Source of the DNA: Rhodospirillales bacterium
Lineage (GTDB): Bacteria; Pseudomonadota; Alphaproteobacteria; UBA8366; Aestuariispiraceae
Length of the DNA: 35,134 bases
Assembly: GCA_002696645.1 (NCBI GenBank)
Contig: NZSA01000028.1
Span: 161,903-197,036, forward strand
Direction of reading: 5' to 3'
Numbering within the stretch: the first letter of the stretch is position 1; every line of letters starts with the position of its first letter. A program made the position numbers and the translations under genes. Of the stretch, positions 1 through 8,586 are shown one piece after another. A model generated the notes under the pieces. That model was not told the origin of the DNA. It saw nothing but the letters and a program-made list of their open reading frames with translations, and ran no database searches.

Positions 1-664
1 CCTGATCTCCCTGCACCAGATTTTTCACATGATCCTTGCTTCCCGCACCGCCACACGCAATGACAGGAACCTGAACACAAGATCGGACCGCCTGCGTTAA
101 AGCATGATCAAAACCTTTCTTCGTGCCCTCCATGTCAACTGAAGTCACCAGGATTTCTCCAGCCCCCAGAGATTCAGCTTCTTGAACCCATTCGATAACA
201 TCGCGCCCGGTCTGCTCTCGACCATTATCAGTCAACACTTCCCACTTCCCCGCGCCGCGACTCTTCGCCTCTATCGAGAGCACAATGCACTGACTGCCGA
301 AGGCTTCGCTCGCCTGTCGAATGAATTGTGGGTTACGAGCCGCAGCTGTGTTGATCGCAACCTTATCAGCGCCACTGCGTAAAGCCGTTGTGATATCGTC
401 CAGGCTTCGCAACCCCCCCCCAACGGTCAGAGGGACAAAGATATCCGATGCGGCATCCTTTACTTCATCGAAAATGTTGTTTCGCCCATACAAGGACGCG
501 ACAACATCCATATAGATGATCTCATCAATGCCCTGATCATAATATCGTTGCGCCAGGCTCTTGGGCTTACCGACAATGCGCAGTCCTTCAAGGTGAATGC
601 CCTTGATGACATTCGGTCCCTTGATATCCAATCGGGCAATTAATCGAACAGGCGGGCGGGTCAT
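1..664 (-). CDS. HisF-like cyclase-family protein of a surface-sugar cluster (C-terminus cut by window edge)
   Basis: A (beta/alpha)8 HisF homologue reads from ATG at 664 (Shine-Dalgarno GTGGAG five bases upstream) to the window edge; 221 residues are visible and roughly 30 C-terminal residues are missing. It shows the two phosphate-binding glycine motifs (LTVGGGL and VIACGGAG). True HisF (Thermotoga numbering) uses Asp11 and Asp130. Here the first is kept (ARLDIKG) but the second is Glu (LSIEAK), so imidazole glycerol phosphate synthesis is doubtful. It is the last visible gene of the nonulosonic-acid operon, 64 bp after the NeuC-type gene. HisF homologues in such clusters partner a HisH glutaminase to feed ammonia to a sugar amidotransferase; that role is inferred. 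It is clearly different from the other HisF-like gene at 8587-9378. Confidence 0.85.
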   Translation of the reverse strand, partial: MTRPPVRLIARLDIKGPNVIKGIHLEGLRIVGKPKSLAQRYYDQGIDEIIYMDVVASLYGRNNIFDEVKDAASDIFVPLTVGGGLRSLDDITTALRSGADKVAINTAAARNPQFIRQASEAFGSQCIVLSIEAKSRGAGKWEVLTDNGREQTGRDVIEWVQEAESLGAGEILVTSVDMEGTKKGFDHALTQAVRSCVQVPVIACGGAGSKDHVKNLVQGDQ

Positions 665-728
665 GAGGCTCCACTTTCTACTTCAGACACCATTCATAAA
701 GCGCGACGAGAGAGACAGAGGAATGCTC

Positions 729-1889
729 TCACCAAGGGTTTACGAATTTTGCGGTATCATCTGCAAAACTTTTGTTCAAAAGAGACTTCAGATCATCCTG
801 ATCCAGAATTGCATTCGCTATGCGGCTGGCCGCCGCCCCGTCGCCATACGGATAGGAGGCTGCATTTTGGTTTGAGTGACCTGCCAGTATCTCATTAAGC
901 TGATCAATGATTTGCGGCACATCACTCTCGCAATTACGGACATTTGGTCCTTGCAGCCGACCCAATTGACGGTTTCCAACATTAATTACGGGCAGACCAA
1001 ACAAGGGTGCCTCAATGATACCACTGGACGAGTTCCCAATCATCACCGCGGCATGGCGCATTGCATTTACGTATAAATGTGCGCCCAGGGTTGCCCGAAA
1101 AACAGTATTGGGCGCTTGCTGACAAAACCCTGTCATAAGCGCCATCAGCTCGTTTCCGCCCGGATCCGAATTGGGGGCTGTTATAATCGTCGGTGGACCT
1201 GCCGTTTGGGTCAAAGCCTCCACAACAGATTTTCCAGCATGAAGCATGTCGGTTGAATTGGTTTCGGGATGAACTGTCACCAATCTTAAAGGACCATTAT
1301 CCAAAAGACCCAATTCCTGAAAGAAGTCCACCCTGGGGATTTGATCGACCATCAGCATCGTATCCAGGCCTGGCGCGCCCGTGATCACAATACGCGAGGC
1401 TTCCTCCCCCATCTGACATACACGACCAGCCGCATCGGCGTTGGATACACAATGCAGATGTGACAGTTTGGTCATGGCATGGCGCAGCCTGTCATCCATC
1501 GCCCCCTCAGTCCTTTCCCCACCATGCAGATGAATGATGGGAATATTGAAGGGTATCGCCGCAACAGCTGTTGGAAACATATCCATGCGATCACCGGTCA
1601 CAAGAATCCCATCAGGACGCAGTCGCGCATACAAGTCTGCACTGTTGGCTTGAATCTGGCTCATAGCCTGAACAACGTACGAACCATAATGACCGCCAAT
1701 ATCCGCACCAAACTGATGTGTTTGCGCGCCCTTGGGGATCTGGGACTTTACATAATCGCTGTTGGGGCAATGCATACCCGTAATTCCAACATGCAATTCG
1801 ATGCGCCCAGTTTCAATCAGCGCCGACCAGACTGGCTTCAGAATGCCAACATCCGCCCGACTGCTGGTGATGCTCAATAATCTGATCAT
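729..1889 (-). CDS. neuC: UDP/GDP-GlcNAc-type 2-epimerase (hydrolysing), NeuC/LegG family
   Basis: The 386-residue length and the whole architecture fit the hydrolysing nucleotide-sugar 2-epimerases of nonulosonic acid pathways (NeuC, LegG, NnaA), which remove the nucleotide and invert C2 to give a ManNAc-type free sugar for NeuB/LegI. Visible family motifs are the N-terminal TSSRADVGILKP, the HLHGGERTEGAMDD active-site segment near residues 120-134, RHAMTKLSHLH just after it, VTVHPETN near 210 and GNSSSGIIEAP near 290. In this operon the likely substrate is the nucleotide-linked 2,4-diacetamido-trideoxy sugar made by the LegC-type aminotransferase and NeuD-type acetyltransferase, i.e. a LegG role. 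This is inferred from neighbours, because sequence alone does not separate NeuC from LegG. It starts at ATG, 40 bp after neuB. Confidence 0.92.
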   Translation of the reverse strand: MIRLLSITSSRADVGILKPVWSALIETGRIELHVGITGMHCPNSDYVKSQIPKGAQTHQFGADIGGHYGSYVVQAMSQIQANSADLYARLRPDGILVTGDRMDMFPTAVAAIPFNIPIIHLHGGERTEGAMDDRLRHAMTKLSHLHCVSNADAAGRVCQMGEEASRIVITGAPGLDTMLMVDQIPRVDFFQELGLLDNGPLRLVTVHPETNSTDMLHAGKSVVEALTQTAGPPTIITAPNSDPGGNELMALMTGFCQQAPNTVFRATLGAHLYVNAMRHAAVMIGNSSSGIIEAPLFGLPVINVGNRQLGRLQGPNVRNCESDVPQIIDQLNEILAGHSNQNAASYPYGDGAAASRIANAILDQDDLKSLLNKSFADDTAKFVNPW

Positions 1890-1929
1890 GAAACAGGACC
1901 CGCTTCACACCTGATGCAGAATTGTTTTC

Positions 1930-2943
1930 TCAAGTTGATTTCAAGTCCGTTTCCAAGAGAGCCTGCCCTTCTCGCACGTCCTTTAGCAGGGCCTTGCCCA
2001 TAATTGGAAAATAGGGAGATAGGCCCGTATTGGGCCGCATTAAACAGATATCTGCTTCGGTTAAGACTGTTCCTGCTGCCAAAGGGCGACGCGCATGCCA
2101 GCTGCGCCGCACCAATGCGGCGACTTTCTCCTCTTCCACAGATGGTTTCTTCACCCCATCGCCAAGAGAATCCGCCGTGCGACGCACCGCCGAAATCATC
2201 TGACTTAACGAGTCCGGTTCCAAGGATGCAAGATGATCTGGTCCGGGCAAGCCACGATCCAGGGTGAAATGCTTTTCTATCACCGTCGCCCCCAACGCTG
2301 TCGCAGCAATGGGAATATGTATGCCATCCGAGTGATCTGAATACCCAACTGGTCGGCCAAACCGATCCCGCAGACTGGCGATCGCCCGCAAGTTCAGGAC
2401 ATGCTCTGGCGCAGGATATAAAGATGTACAATGCAGCAATGTAACCGGCCCCGAATCGGCGCGCGTCAAGGTCTCAAGCGCCTGCTCGATTTCATCGATT
2501 GTCGCCATTCCTGTCGATAGAATTATCGGCACTCCAAAGGATGCCGCCTGTATCAGCGCCGGTGCATTGGTCAATTCACCAGACGCGATTTTGATGCAAT
2601 CCATGCCATTTTCTATGAAACGGGCTATACGCCGCTCATCAAACGCCGTGCACAGAAACTTTATGCCATGGGCTTTGCAACATTGCGCCAGATCATCAAA
2701 TGCGGCTTCGTCCAGTTCCATGCTTTTAAGCAAGGTCCGCTGGTCCGACACACCGGTATTCCGGGACTGATAATCAGCCGTTTTGGTATCTGATGCCACC
2801 AGCGTTTGCGAGTCAAACGCCTGAAATTTTACATAATCCGCACCCGCCTTTGCGGCGGCGGCAACCATTTCCCGGGCGCGCTGCAAGCTGCCATTATGAT
2901 TTACACCGGCTTCGGCGATGATGATGGGATAGTCTGATGTCAT
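1930..2943 (-). CDS. neuB: N-acetylneuraminate/legionaminate synthase (NeuB/LegI family)
   Basis: This 337-residue protein condenses a ManNAc-type sugar with phosphoenolpyruvate to form a nine-carbon acid. The N-terminal TIM barrel starts with IAEAGVNHNGS (residues 9-19), followed by KFQAF, KIASGELTN, LSTGMAT, HCTSLYPAP, GYSDHSDG and EKHFTLDR. All are standard NeuB positions including metal and PEP contacts. The last ~60 residues form the SAF/antifreeze-like domain, with the substrate-contacting Arg in LMRPNTGLSP. The ATG overlaps the stop of the NeuD-type gene (ATGA), implying translational coupling. With LegC-, NeuD- and NeuC-type enzymes alongside, legionaminic or another diacetamido nonulosonic acid is the likely product. 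A second NeuB paralogue lies at 11269-12285. Confidence 0.93.
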   Translation of the reverse strand: MTSDYPIIIAEAGVNHNGSLQRAREMVAAAAKAGADYVKFQAFDSQTLVASDTKTADYQSRNTGVSDQRTLLKSMELDEAAFDDLAQCCKAHGIKFLCTAFDERRIARFIENGMDCIKIASGELTNAPALIQAASFGVPIILSTGMATIDEIEQALETLTRADSGPVTLLHCTSLYPAPEHVLNLRAIASLRDRFGRPVGYSDHSDGIHIPIAATALGATVIEKHFTLDRGLPGPDHLASLEPDSLSQMISAVRRTADSLGDGVKKPSVEEEKVAALVRRSWHARRPLAAGTVLTEADICLMRPNTGLSPYFPIMGKALLKDVREGQALLETDLKST

Positions 2944-3512
2944 GTAATTAAACCACGGGTCAATGCAGCAACCATCGCGTTATCAGGCACGGTCGTGTTT
3001 GGCAGAATGACGGAACCCGCCCCAATCATACAGCAGGACCCTATTTTTGCCCCCCCAAGAATGATCGCTCCTGGCGCAATATGGCTTCCGGCTCCAATCG
3101 CGCAATCATGTTCGATAATGGCTGCTGAATTCAAAATAACCCCTTCACCCAGGGATGCCCCCACATTCACGACGGCGCCTGCAAAGACCAAGGCACCTTG
3201 CGCAACATTTGCATCCTGGCTGATACTTGCTGTGGGATGGCAGCGCGACAAAGCAACCAGGCCCAAAGACTTGCATTTCTCCATAAGCAGCCGACGGTGA
3301 AGCAATTGCGCTGGCGTAACGCCCCCCAGGCCAAGCACAAACGTGCCACTTGTGACCTGATTTGACCAATCCTGTTCCGTCAAATGCGGTGCGGAAATCC
3401 ATGTCTGTGGTTTCAAGTCGGAATAGGCGACAATACGATCCCCATTTAAAGTGAGAATCTCCGCCACTACACGGGCGTGTTGACCCGCTCCGACCAACAG
3501 GCAATCGGTCAA
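2940..3512 (-). CDS. NeuD/PglD-family sugar O/N-acetyltransferase
   Basis: Left-handed beta-helix acetyltransferase with an N-terminal Rossmann-like lobe (LLVGAGQHARVVAEI) and hexapeptide repeats over the C-terminal half. The probable catalytic His is in IIEHDCAIG, near residue 135. In legionaminic acid pathways a protein of this type (LegH) acetylates the C4 amine made by LegC; in sialic acid pathways NeuD O-acetylates. The LegC neighbour favours N-acetylation, but this is inference. Start choice: an ATG at 3539 would overlap legC by 31 bp and has no good ribosome site. TTG at 3512 overlaps the legC stop (TTGA), has GGAG seven bases upstream and gives the N-terminus usual for the family (190 residues). 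Confidence 0.85.
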   Translation of the reverse strand: MTDCLLVGAGQHARVVAEILTLNGDRIVAYSDLKPQTWISAPHLTEQDWSNQVTSGTFVLGLGGVTPAQLLHRRLLMEKCKSLGLVALSRCHPTASISQDANVAQGALVFAGAVVNVGASLGEGVILNSAAIIEHDCAIGAGSHIAPGAIILGGAKIGSCCMIGAGSVILPNTTVPDNAMVAALTRGLIT

Positions 3513-4648
3513 GAATGCGCTCCAACCGTTTTGTGCCATTCACCCAACAGGGCAATAACATTTTCCTGCTGTTCTTCCGTTAAATGGCTGCTGCAGGGTA
3601 AAGCGACAACACGGCCGGATATTTCGCGACAATTCTTTAAGTCTGATCTCTGAATATCTTGAAAGGCCGGTTCAGATGCCAAGGACCGCCAGAAAATCCG
3701 AACCTGAACGCGGTTCTTATCCATGAATTCAATCAGGCTGCAGGCATGAGCCTCAGATTTTGCCAGGCCACAATACATCCAACAATTCGACGTCGCCCAA
3801 GGCATATGCGGGATTGTTTCAAGACACCCTGATTGTTCCAGATAGGCGGTGTATCGATCTGAAATACGCTTTTTGCTTTCCAGCATCTCGTCCAGACGCT
3901 CCAACTGGGCCAAGCCAATACCAGCGGCCAGGTTCGTCATTCGATGATTATAGCCAATGACCTTGTAACGATAATTGGGTCCCTGACTATTAACGCTGTG
4001 CAAACGCATCACTTCGGCGATGTCATCATTATCGGTAAGCACCATGCCGCCACCGCCTGTCGTCAATGTCTTGTTGCCATTGAAACTGATCGCGGAAACT
4101 TTCCCGTGTCCACCAACAGGCTTTCCCTTATAGGAACTGCCAATTGCACCCGCTGCATCCTCTATCATGGCAATGCCATACCGATTGCAGACATCCATAA
4201 GCGCATCCATATCTGCCGGATGACCAAATGGGTGAACCGCGATCGCGGCTGTGATGCGGGAGGGACCCTCTCTATCCGCCTGCAGGATTTTTTCCAGATC
4301 TACCGGGTCCAGACCAAACCCATCACGCGTAACATCCGCAAGGATAATCTCCGCCCCAATATGGGCCACGGCAGAAGCTGTTGCTGCAAAAGTCCAATCA
4401 GGAACGACAACCTTATCCCCTGACTTTATGCCTGAACCGATAAGCCCCAGTTCTATAGCCGCGGTTCCGCTGGATGTCGCGACAGCGTGCTTCCGACCCA
4501 GCCGTTTCGAGATTTTTTCCTCGAACTCGCCGACAAAAGGTCCGGCAGAGGATATCCAGTTATCTGAAATACATTGACGGATATAGTCTTGCTCATTCCC
4601 CCGCAGATCGGGAGAACTCAAAAGAATATCATAGGGTCCCATTGTCAT
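3509..4648 (-). CDS. legC: LegC-family PLP-dependent sugar aminotransferase
   Basis: A DegT/DnrJ/EryC1 fold-type-I aminotransferase of 379 residues. The PLP-binding Lys is K193 in SFNGNKTLTTGGGG, the cofactor-stacking segment is IEDAAGA (162-168) and SSGTAA (59-64) is the phosphate-binding turn. The opening segment (SSPDLRGNEQDYI, then NWISSAGPFVGEFE) matches the LegC type, which transaminates a nucleotide-linked 4-keto-6-deoxy-GlcNAc at C4. The 4,6-dehydratase supplying that ketone is not in the window. ATG start at 4648; a second in-frame ATG two codons later is possible. The gene sits between the nucleotidyltransferase and the acetyltransferase, matching biochemical order. Confidence 0.9.
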   Translation of the reverse strand: MTMGPYDILLSSPDLRGNEQDYIRQCISDNWISSAGPFVGEFEEKISKRLGRKHAVATSSGTAAIELGLIGSGIKSGDKVVVPDWTFAATASAVAHIGAEIILADVTRDGFGLDPVDLEKILQADREGPSRITAAIAVHPFGHPADMDALMDVCNRYGIAMIEDAAGAIGSSYKGKPVGGHGKVSAISFNGNKTLTTGGGGMVLTDNDDIAEVMRLHSVNSQGPNYRYKVIGYNHRMTNLAAGIGLAQLERLDEMLESKKRISDRYTAYLEQSGCLETIPHMPWATSNCWMYCGLAKSEAHACSLIEFMDKNRVQVRIFWRSLASEPAFQDIQRSDLKNCREISGRVVALPCSSHLTEEQQENVIALLGEWHKTVGAHS

Positions 4649-4700
4649 ATTTTCACCGTTTTAGAGGGCTGGACCAAATGCTGACGGTCCTTTGAGAGTA

Positions 4701-5768
4701 TCAGGCGTCATTCTCATTGATCGCTTTATCAGCCTTGGCAAAATCTTCTGGTGTTCCAACATCCGTCCAATACTCATGGATAGGAAAAACACCGACAGAC
4801 ATACCCAAACTCTTTCCGCGATGGATCAGATCAGGCATATCGATGACTTCATCCTTTGCCACAAGATTACACAGGTTCCGGCTGAAAATATTAATCCCAG
4901 CAGACACAAAATGGCGCAAAGTGGGCTTTTCATCTATGCTGTTAAAGCTGCCATTCTCCGCATATTGAATGACACCAAAAGGAATTTTGACTTCGTGCAT
5001 TGCGGCCGCAACCGTTGCTTCATTTCCATGATCTTGATGAAAATTCATAAAAGTATCGAAATCCAGCTGGGTTAAAATATCGCCATTAACGACAAGCAGA
5101 TCTAAAAAATCGTTGTCTGGAATCAAGCTTATAGAACCAGCTGTTCCCAACGGATACTCTTCGTGCAAAATATTGACCTGAGTTTTATTGTCTCGGTTTG
5201 CAACAAATTCTTCTATTTTTTCGGGCAGATAATGAACAGACAGCCAGACTTTCGATACGCCGCTTCTCTCCAGCCGCTCCAGTATGTAATCAAGAATAGG
5301 TCGGCCTCCGATAGGCAGCAGGGGTTTGGGAACATCTCGGGTTTTTGACCCCAATCGCTTTCCGAAACCACCAGCCTGAACCAATGCATGAACATTACGA
5401 TGCAAGGCAGCATGCCGATTGCCAGGAACGATTATTTCGCACAACCGCCCGGTGTCATCGACGATCGGAAGGAACGGGACGTTGCTTTCAATCGCATTCA
5501 ACTGTGCCAGATTTGCGTCATCAGCCCCCTGTTTCCCCAGGCGCATCGACACATGCATCGCGACTTCAACCGCGTCAGACAATGCATGCCCCCGCAAAAG
5601 CCCCCGTCTGATGTCACCATCCGTTACCGTTCCCAGAACCTGGTGATTATCATTTACGACAATCTGGAACTTGTCCCTGACAGGCAACCGATCGATACGG
5701 CTCATCACATCCCGGATGGGCAAAGTGGGCGGGCACACATAGAGCTGAAAATCTAGAATCGTGACCAT
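4701..5768 (-). CDS. CBS-domain sugar-1-phosphate nucleotidyltransferase (PtmE-like)
   Basis: 355 residues in two parts: a tandem CBS-like module over about residues 10-120 (DVMSRIDRLPV, GTVTDGDIRRGLL, FLPIVDDTGRL) and an NTP_transferase domain from about 125 to the end. The signature is LVQAGGFGKRLGSKT followed by KPLLPIGGRPIL; VNGDILTQLDF is the metal/nucleotide Asp region. The same CBS-plus-nucleotidyltransferase layout is found in Campylobacter PtmE, the GlcN-1-phosphate guanylyltransferase that starts the GDP-linked legionaminic acid route. Base specificity cannot be read from sequence here, so GDP use is inferred from architecture and cluster context. The CBS pair may sense a nucleotide. 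It starts three bases after the stop of the upstream glycosyltransferase-like gene. Confidence 0.88.
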   Translation of the reverse strand: MVTILDFQLYVCPPTLPIRDVMSRIDRLPVRDKFQIVVNDNHQVLGTVTDGDIRRGLLRGHALSDAVEVAMHVSMRLGKQGADDANLAQLNAIESNVPFLPIVDDTGRLCEIIVPGNRHAALHRNVHALVQAGGFGKRLGSKTRDVPKPLLPIGGRPILDYILERLERSGVSKVWLSVHYLPEKIEEFVANRDNKTQVNILHEEYPLGTAGSISLIPDNDFLDLLVVNGDILTQLDFDTFMNFHQDHGNEATVAAAMHEVKIPFGVIQYAENGSFNSIDEKPTLRHFVSAGINIFSRNLCNLVAKDEVIDMPDLIHRGKSLGMSVGVFPIHEYWTDVGTPEDFAKADKAINENDA

Positions 5769-5771
5769 GTC

Positions 5772-7322
5772 TTATGCCGCCGATTTTGCCTTGAAGCGAC
5801 GAAGCTGACTGGCTCTGACTTCTGATAAAAGCTCAATCGCTCTATCGATCTCTTTCGGGTCAACCTCCATCACTTTACCCCCAAAATACGGCACGCCTTC
5901 GGCCTGATAGGATTTGGCGATCAAAGAACCATGGAAGCGTGCGGCATCCTTTTTGATCTGAAGCTTTTCTTCCTCATCCAGATCTTTGATAAGCCATTGC
6001 AGCTTCTGTGGCATATCCAGGAAGCTTTCAAATCTGGTTATGCTTGGAATAGGGGTGAATTCACTGTGCGATGAAAAGAGCATTGCCCGCTTCCCCATAT
6101 AAGCCGCCTCAAGGCTGGCCGTCGAATTGAGGGACACTACGCCATTCGATTGACGCACAACATCAATTCCGCGCACCGCAGGATCGACAAAAACCACATT
6201 TGGCAATCGTAAAAGATCCTTATAGAAGGATACGGCCCGGGTGCCGATCCGCATATGCTCCTTCAGGGCCAGGGTCGCACCAACCGGCAGGGCCATGGCA
6301 ACCTGTTGCACCATGGCTTTGGTATCTGAAAATTCCTTGGATAAGGTTTGGACCGTATATTCTGGATCCAATGACAATGGAAAGAAGAGGATTTTGCCTT
6401 TGATATCGGATAGGTCTGTCTTGTTACGCATCATAAACCGATAACATAGATACCCATTGATGCGCGCCTTGATCACCGCCGCGTAACTCAACCGTTTACC
6501 TCGTTTGCGCGCGCGCAGGTCTTGCAGCAGAAACTCGATCCGTATGATTGTGTTTTTCAGCAGATCAACTGCCACCGCCTTTAATCCATAGGTTTGACGC
6601 AGTTGGTCCTGGTGCTGCCGTGGCCCATCGGGCGTGACCAGCGCACTCTCGTCCACCAGAGGCATCTCTGGAGTCTGTGCGAATGTTTCCTGGTTCCATT
6701 CTGATCCAACATAGGCGTCACTGGCCCATGTCATACCCGCCTTGATCCTGGTTCCTCGTGCAAATGTAATAGGGATTTTCAGATCATTTGCCAGTTCGGC
6801 CAAAACAGCACCCTGCATGTCCATACTGCGGCTCAAAATCAGGTCCACCCCCTCCTGTTTCAGAAGAGTCTCATAGGTTTCCATATGCCGGTTCACAGAT
6901 ACGATATGCTCTAACAGGTCCAATCGTTCCGGATTACGAAACGGGCTATAGGGAGTCTGATTCACAAGATTAACCGCAACCCCGCGGTCCTGCTGCAAAA
7001 TGTCCCGGATGTAACTGATCTGCATACGGGACTCATAGCCTTGCGCAATTGCTATTTCTTCTTCATCGGACCGCCGCGCGGATGATAATTCCAGAATATC
7101 TTCCATGGCCACATAACGATCATCCTCTGTCAGCCACTGGCGAATTTCTGCTTCCCTGGACCGCCCGCCCAAAACAAGAAATCTCGTCCCGTACGCCGCG
7201 CGCACACGATCAATCAGTGGACGGTTTAACCAATCGAAAACAACCAGCGTGTTGATTAGAATACATTTGGGCGGTAAATCAGAAAAAGAATAACCACCTG
7301 CCATTGCGTTCACTTCTGTCAT
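5772..7322 (-). CDS. GT-B-like protein of surface-polysaccharide type, specificity unknown
   Basis: About 516 residues, not assignable to a characterised enzyme. Late segments resemble the capsule-polysaccharide/Kdo-transferase-like GT-B fold. ATLALKEHMRIG (K-x-H type) is followed by VVFVDP and then VVSLNSTASLEAAYMGKRAMLF, the typical nucleotide-binding Ser/Thr-rich loop with Glu. No signal peptide or membrane helix is seen, so it is probably cytosolic. The frame is open to a TTG at 7352 overlapping the previous stop, but ATG at 7322 has AGGAAG nine bases upstream and is preferred. Its place inside the operon suggests it transfers the nonulosonic acid or processes the nascent glycan; this is inference. 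Confidence 0.75.
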   Translation of the reverse strand: MTEVNAMAGGYSFSDLPPKCILINTLVVFDWLNRPLIDRVRAAYGTRFLVLGGRSREAEIRQWLTEDDRYVAMEDILELSSARRSDEEEIAIAQGYESRMQISYIRDILQQDRGVAVNLVNQTPYSPFRNPERLDLLEHIVSVNRHMETYETLLKQEGVDLILSRSMDMQGAVLAELANDLKIPITFARGTRIKAGMTWASDAYVGSEWNQETFAQTPEMPLVDESALVTPDGPRQHQDQLRQTYGLKAVAVDLLKNTIIRIEFLLQDLRARKRGKRLSYAAVIKARINGYLCYRFMMRNKTDLSDIKGKILFFPLSLDPEYTVQTLSKEFSDTKAMVQQVAMALPVGATLALKEHMRIGTRAVSFYKDLLRLPNVVFVDPAVRGIDVVRQSNGVVSLNSTASLEAAYMGKRAMLFSSHSEFTPIPSITRFESFLDMPQKLQWLIKDLDEEEKLQIKKDAARFHGSLIAKSYQAEGVPYFGGKVMEVDPKEIDRAIELLSEVRASQLRRFKAKSAA

Positions 7323-7348
7323 TGAAAACAGCTTCCTATCGAATGCAG

Positions 7349-8554
7349 TCAAACTGGCTGCGGGGTTTTGATAATATCTGAAACAGACGCATTGTGAGTG
7401 AGAAGGTCACACAAAGCCGGATCAATTGGATGCGTAACAGAATTGTTTCTCGTCATAGTATCAGACCGGGCAAGAACCGATTGCACAACATTACGAAAAG
7501 CAGTGCGATCCAGGTTTACGAAATGGTCGACCAATTCCGGTCGCATCGACCCATCCTTAGTCAATGCCAGGGCTTTATCAGTATAACCGGAAAACTCTAT
7601 GGTCGGGACGCCCATTCCTTTGGCGATGGATAACGTCGTGCTGTAGTAACTGGCAACGAACAACCGGGACCGGGACGCAAGAACAGCTGGATGCAGATAG
7701 GATACGATGATGGATTTCCCCCGATAGCGCATCAACGCATCCTTAAGGACCTCCCTATTGGTAATAACATGCGGCTTCAGGAAAATCGGCCGTCCCTCCC
7801 CGACTTCCAGCAATGTTTCAATTGTCTTATGAAACAGTTCCAGTTGAATAGACTCTGAAATCAGGAAGTCCAGTTTCCCGAAATAACCCAGCATGAATGT
7901 CAGTATTTCTGATTTTGGCGCAACACCAGCCCGATCAAAATCCTGATTCAGATAACCATCTGAATGGGCCTCTACAAAATCTGTCCAGGCCTTTGTTCTG
8001 AACACTGGTGGATGGAAAAGGGTTGGGGGCGCGGTTTCAGAATCCAGAAGAATTCCGCTGGCTTCCATGTGCCGAAAACCGACGGACATACAGGCTGCAG
8101 GTTTGGCTAACAGGGGCTTCCGCACCCGTTCTATACTATCGATTTCTGACTCTTTCTGAGAATGACCAATAGGCGTTTGTTCGAACTTAAACGTCCTGTT
8201 GCGCGCAACATAGTATAGCATTCGAAATGGCCAGACATCCAGAATCCCAAAATGTATTATGGTCAATTGACCTATTCGTGCAGCAAAGAAAAACTTAAGG
8301 ATCAACGGCAAGAAAAGAAGTCGCGATAGCAGGCGTGCCGGTAGTGTGCGCGATTTCGCCCCGATGAAACAAAACTCTCCGACAGATTGAATGGCGTCAT
8401 ACAGCACCGTGTTCAGGCAAATTTCATCATAGGTGAACTGGCTGGACGTATAGAATCGTATTGGCCCTGTTTCAGCGGTGCGATGCAACTCCATAACAAG
8501 CGGTAATATCGTATCGGTACTGATCAATTTATTATTAATGAAAACGGCAATCAT
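7349..8554 (-). CDS. Uncharacterised GT-B-like protein of the nonulosonic-acid cluster
   Basis: 401 residues without a family I can name firmly. The C-terminal half has IFLKPHVITN near residue 255 followed by SYLHPAVLASRSRLFVASYYSTT and then IAKGMGVPTIEF. That order (K-P-H, then a Ser/Thr loop, then a G-x-P strand) is like GT-B nucleotide-sugar or CDP-alcohol transferases and sialyltransferase-like proteins. A hydrophobic patch near residues 73-92 could be membrane-associated. ATG at 8554 has AAAGG about eight bases upstream. It lies directly between hisF2 and the other GT-B-like gene, so a role in attaching or polymerising the amidated sugar is reasonable, but not shown. Confidence 0.7.
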   Translation of the reverse strand: MIAVFINNKLISTDTILPLVMELHRTAETGPIRFYTSSQFTYDEICLNTVLYDAIQSVGEFCFIGAKSRTLPARLLSRLLFLPLILKFFFAARIGQLTIIHFGILDVWPFRMLYYVARNRTFKFEQTPIGHSQKESEIDSIERVRKPLLAKPAACMSVGFRHMEASGILLDSETAPPTLFHPPVFRTKAWTDFVEAHSDGYLNQDFDRAGVAPKSEILTFMLGYFGKLDFLISESIQLELFHKTIETLLEVGEGRPIFLKPHVITNREVLKDALMRYRGKSIIVSYLHPAVLASRSRLFVASYYSTTLSIAKGMGVPTIEFSGYTDKALALTKDGSMRPELVDHFVNLDRTAFRNVVQSVLARSDTMTRNNSVTHPIDPALCDLLTHNASVSDIIKTPQPV

Positions 8555-8586
8555 CTAAATACCTTTACTAGAATTGACTGATACCC

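Noticed and set aside
1886..2431. 181-codon minus-strand frame inside neuB
   Set aside because: Out-of-frame shadow of a well-conserved NeuB gene; no family features.
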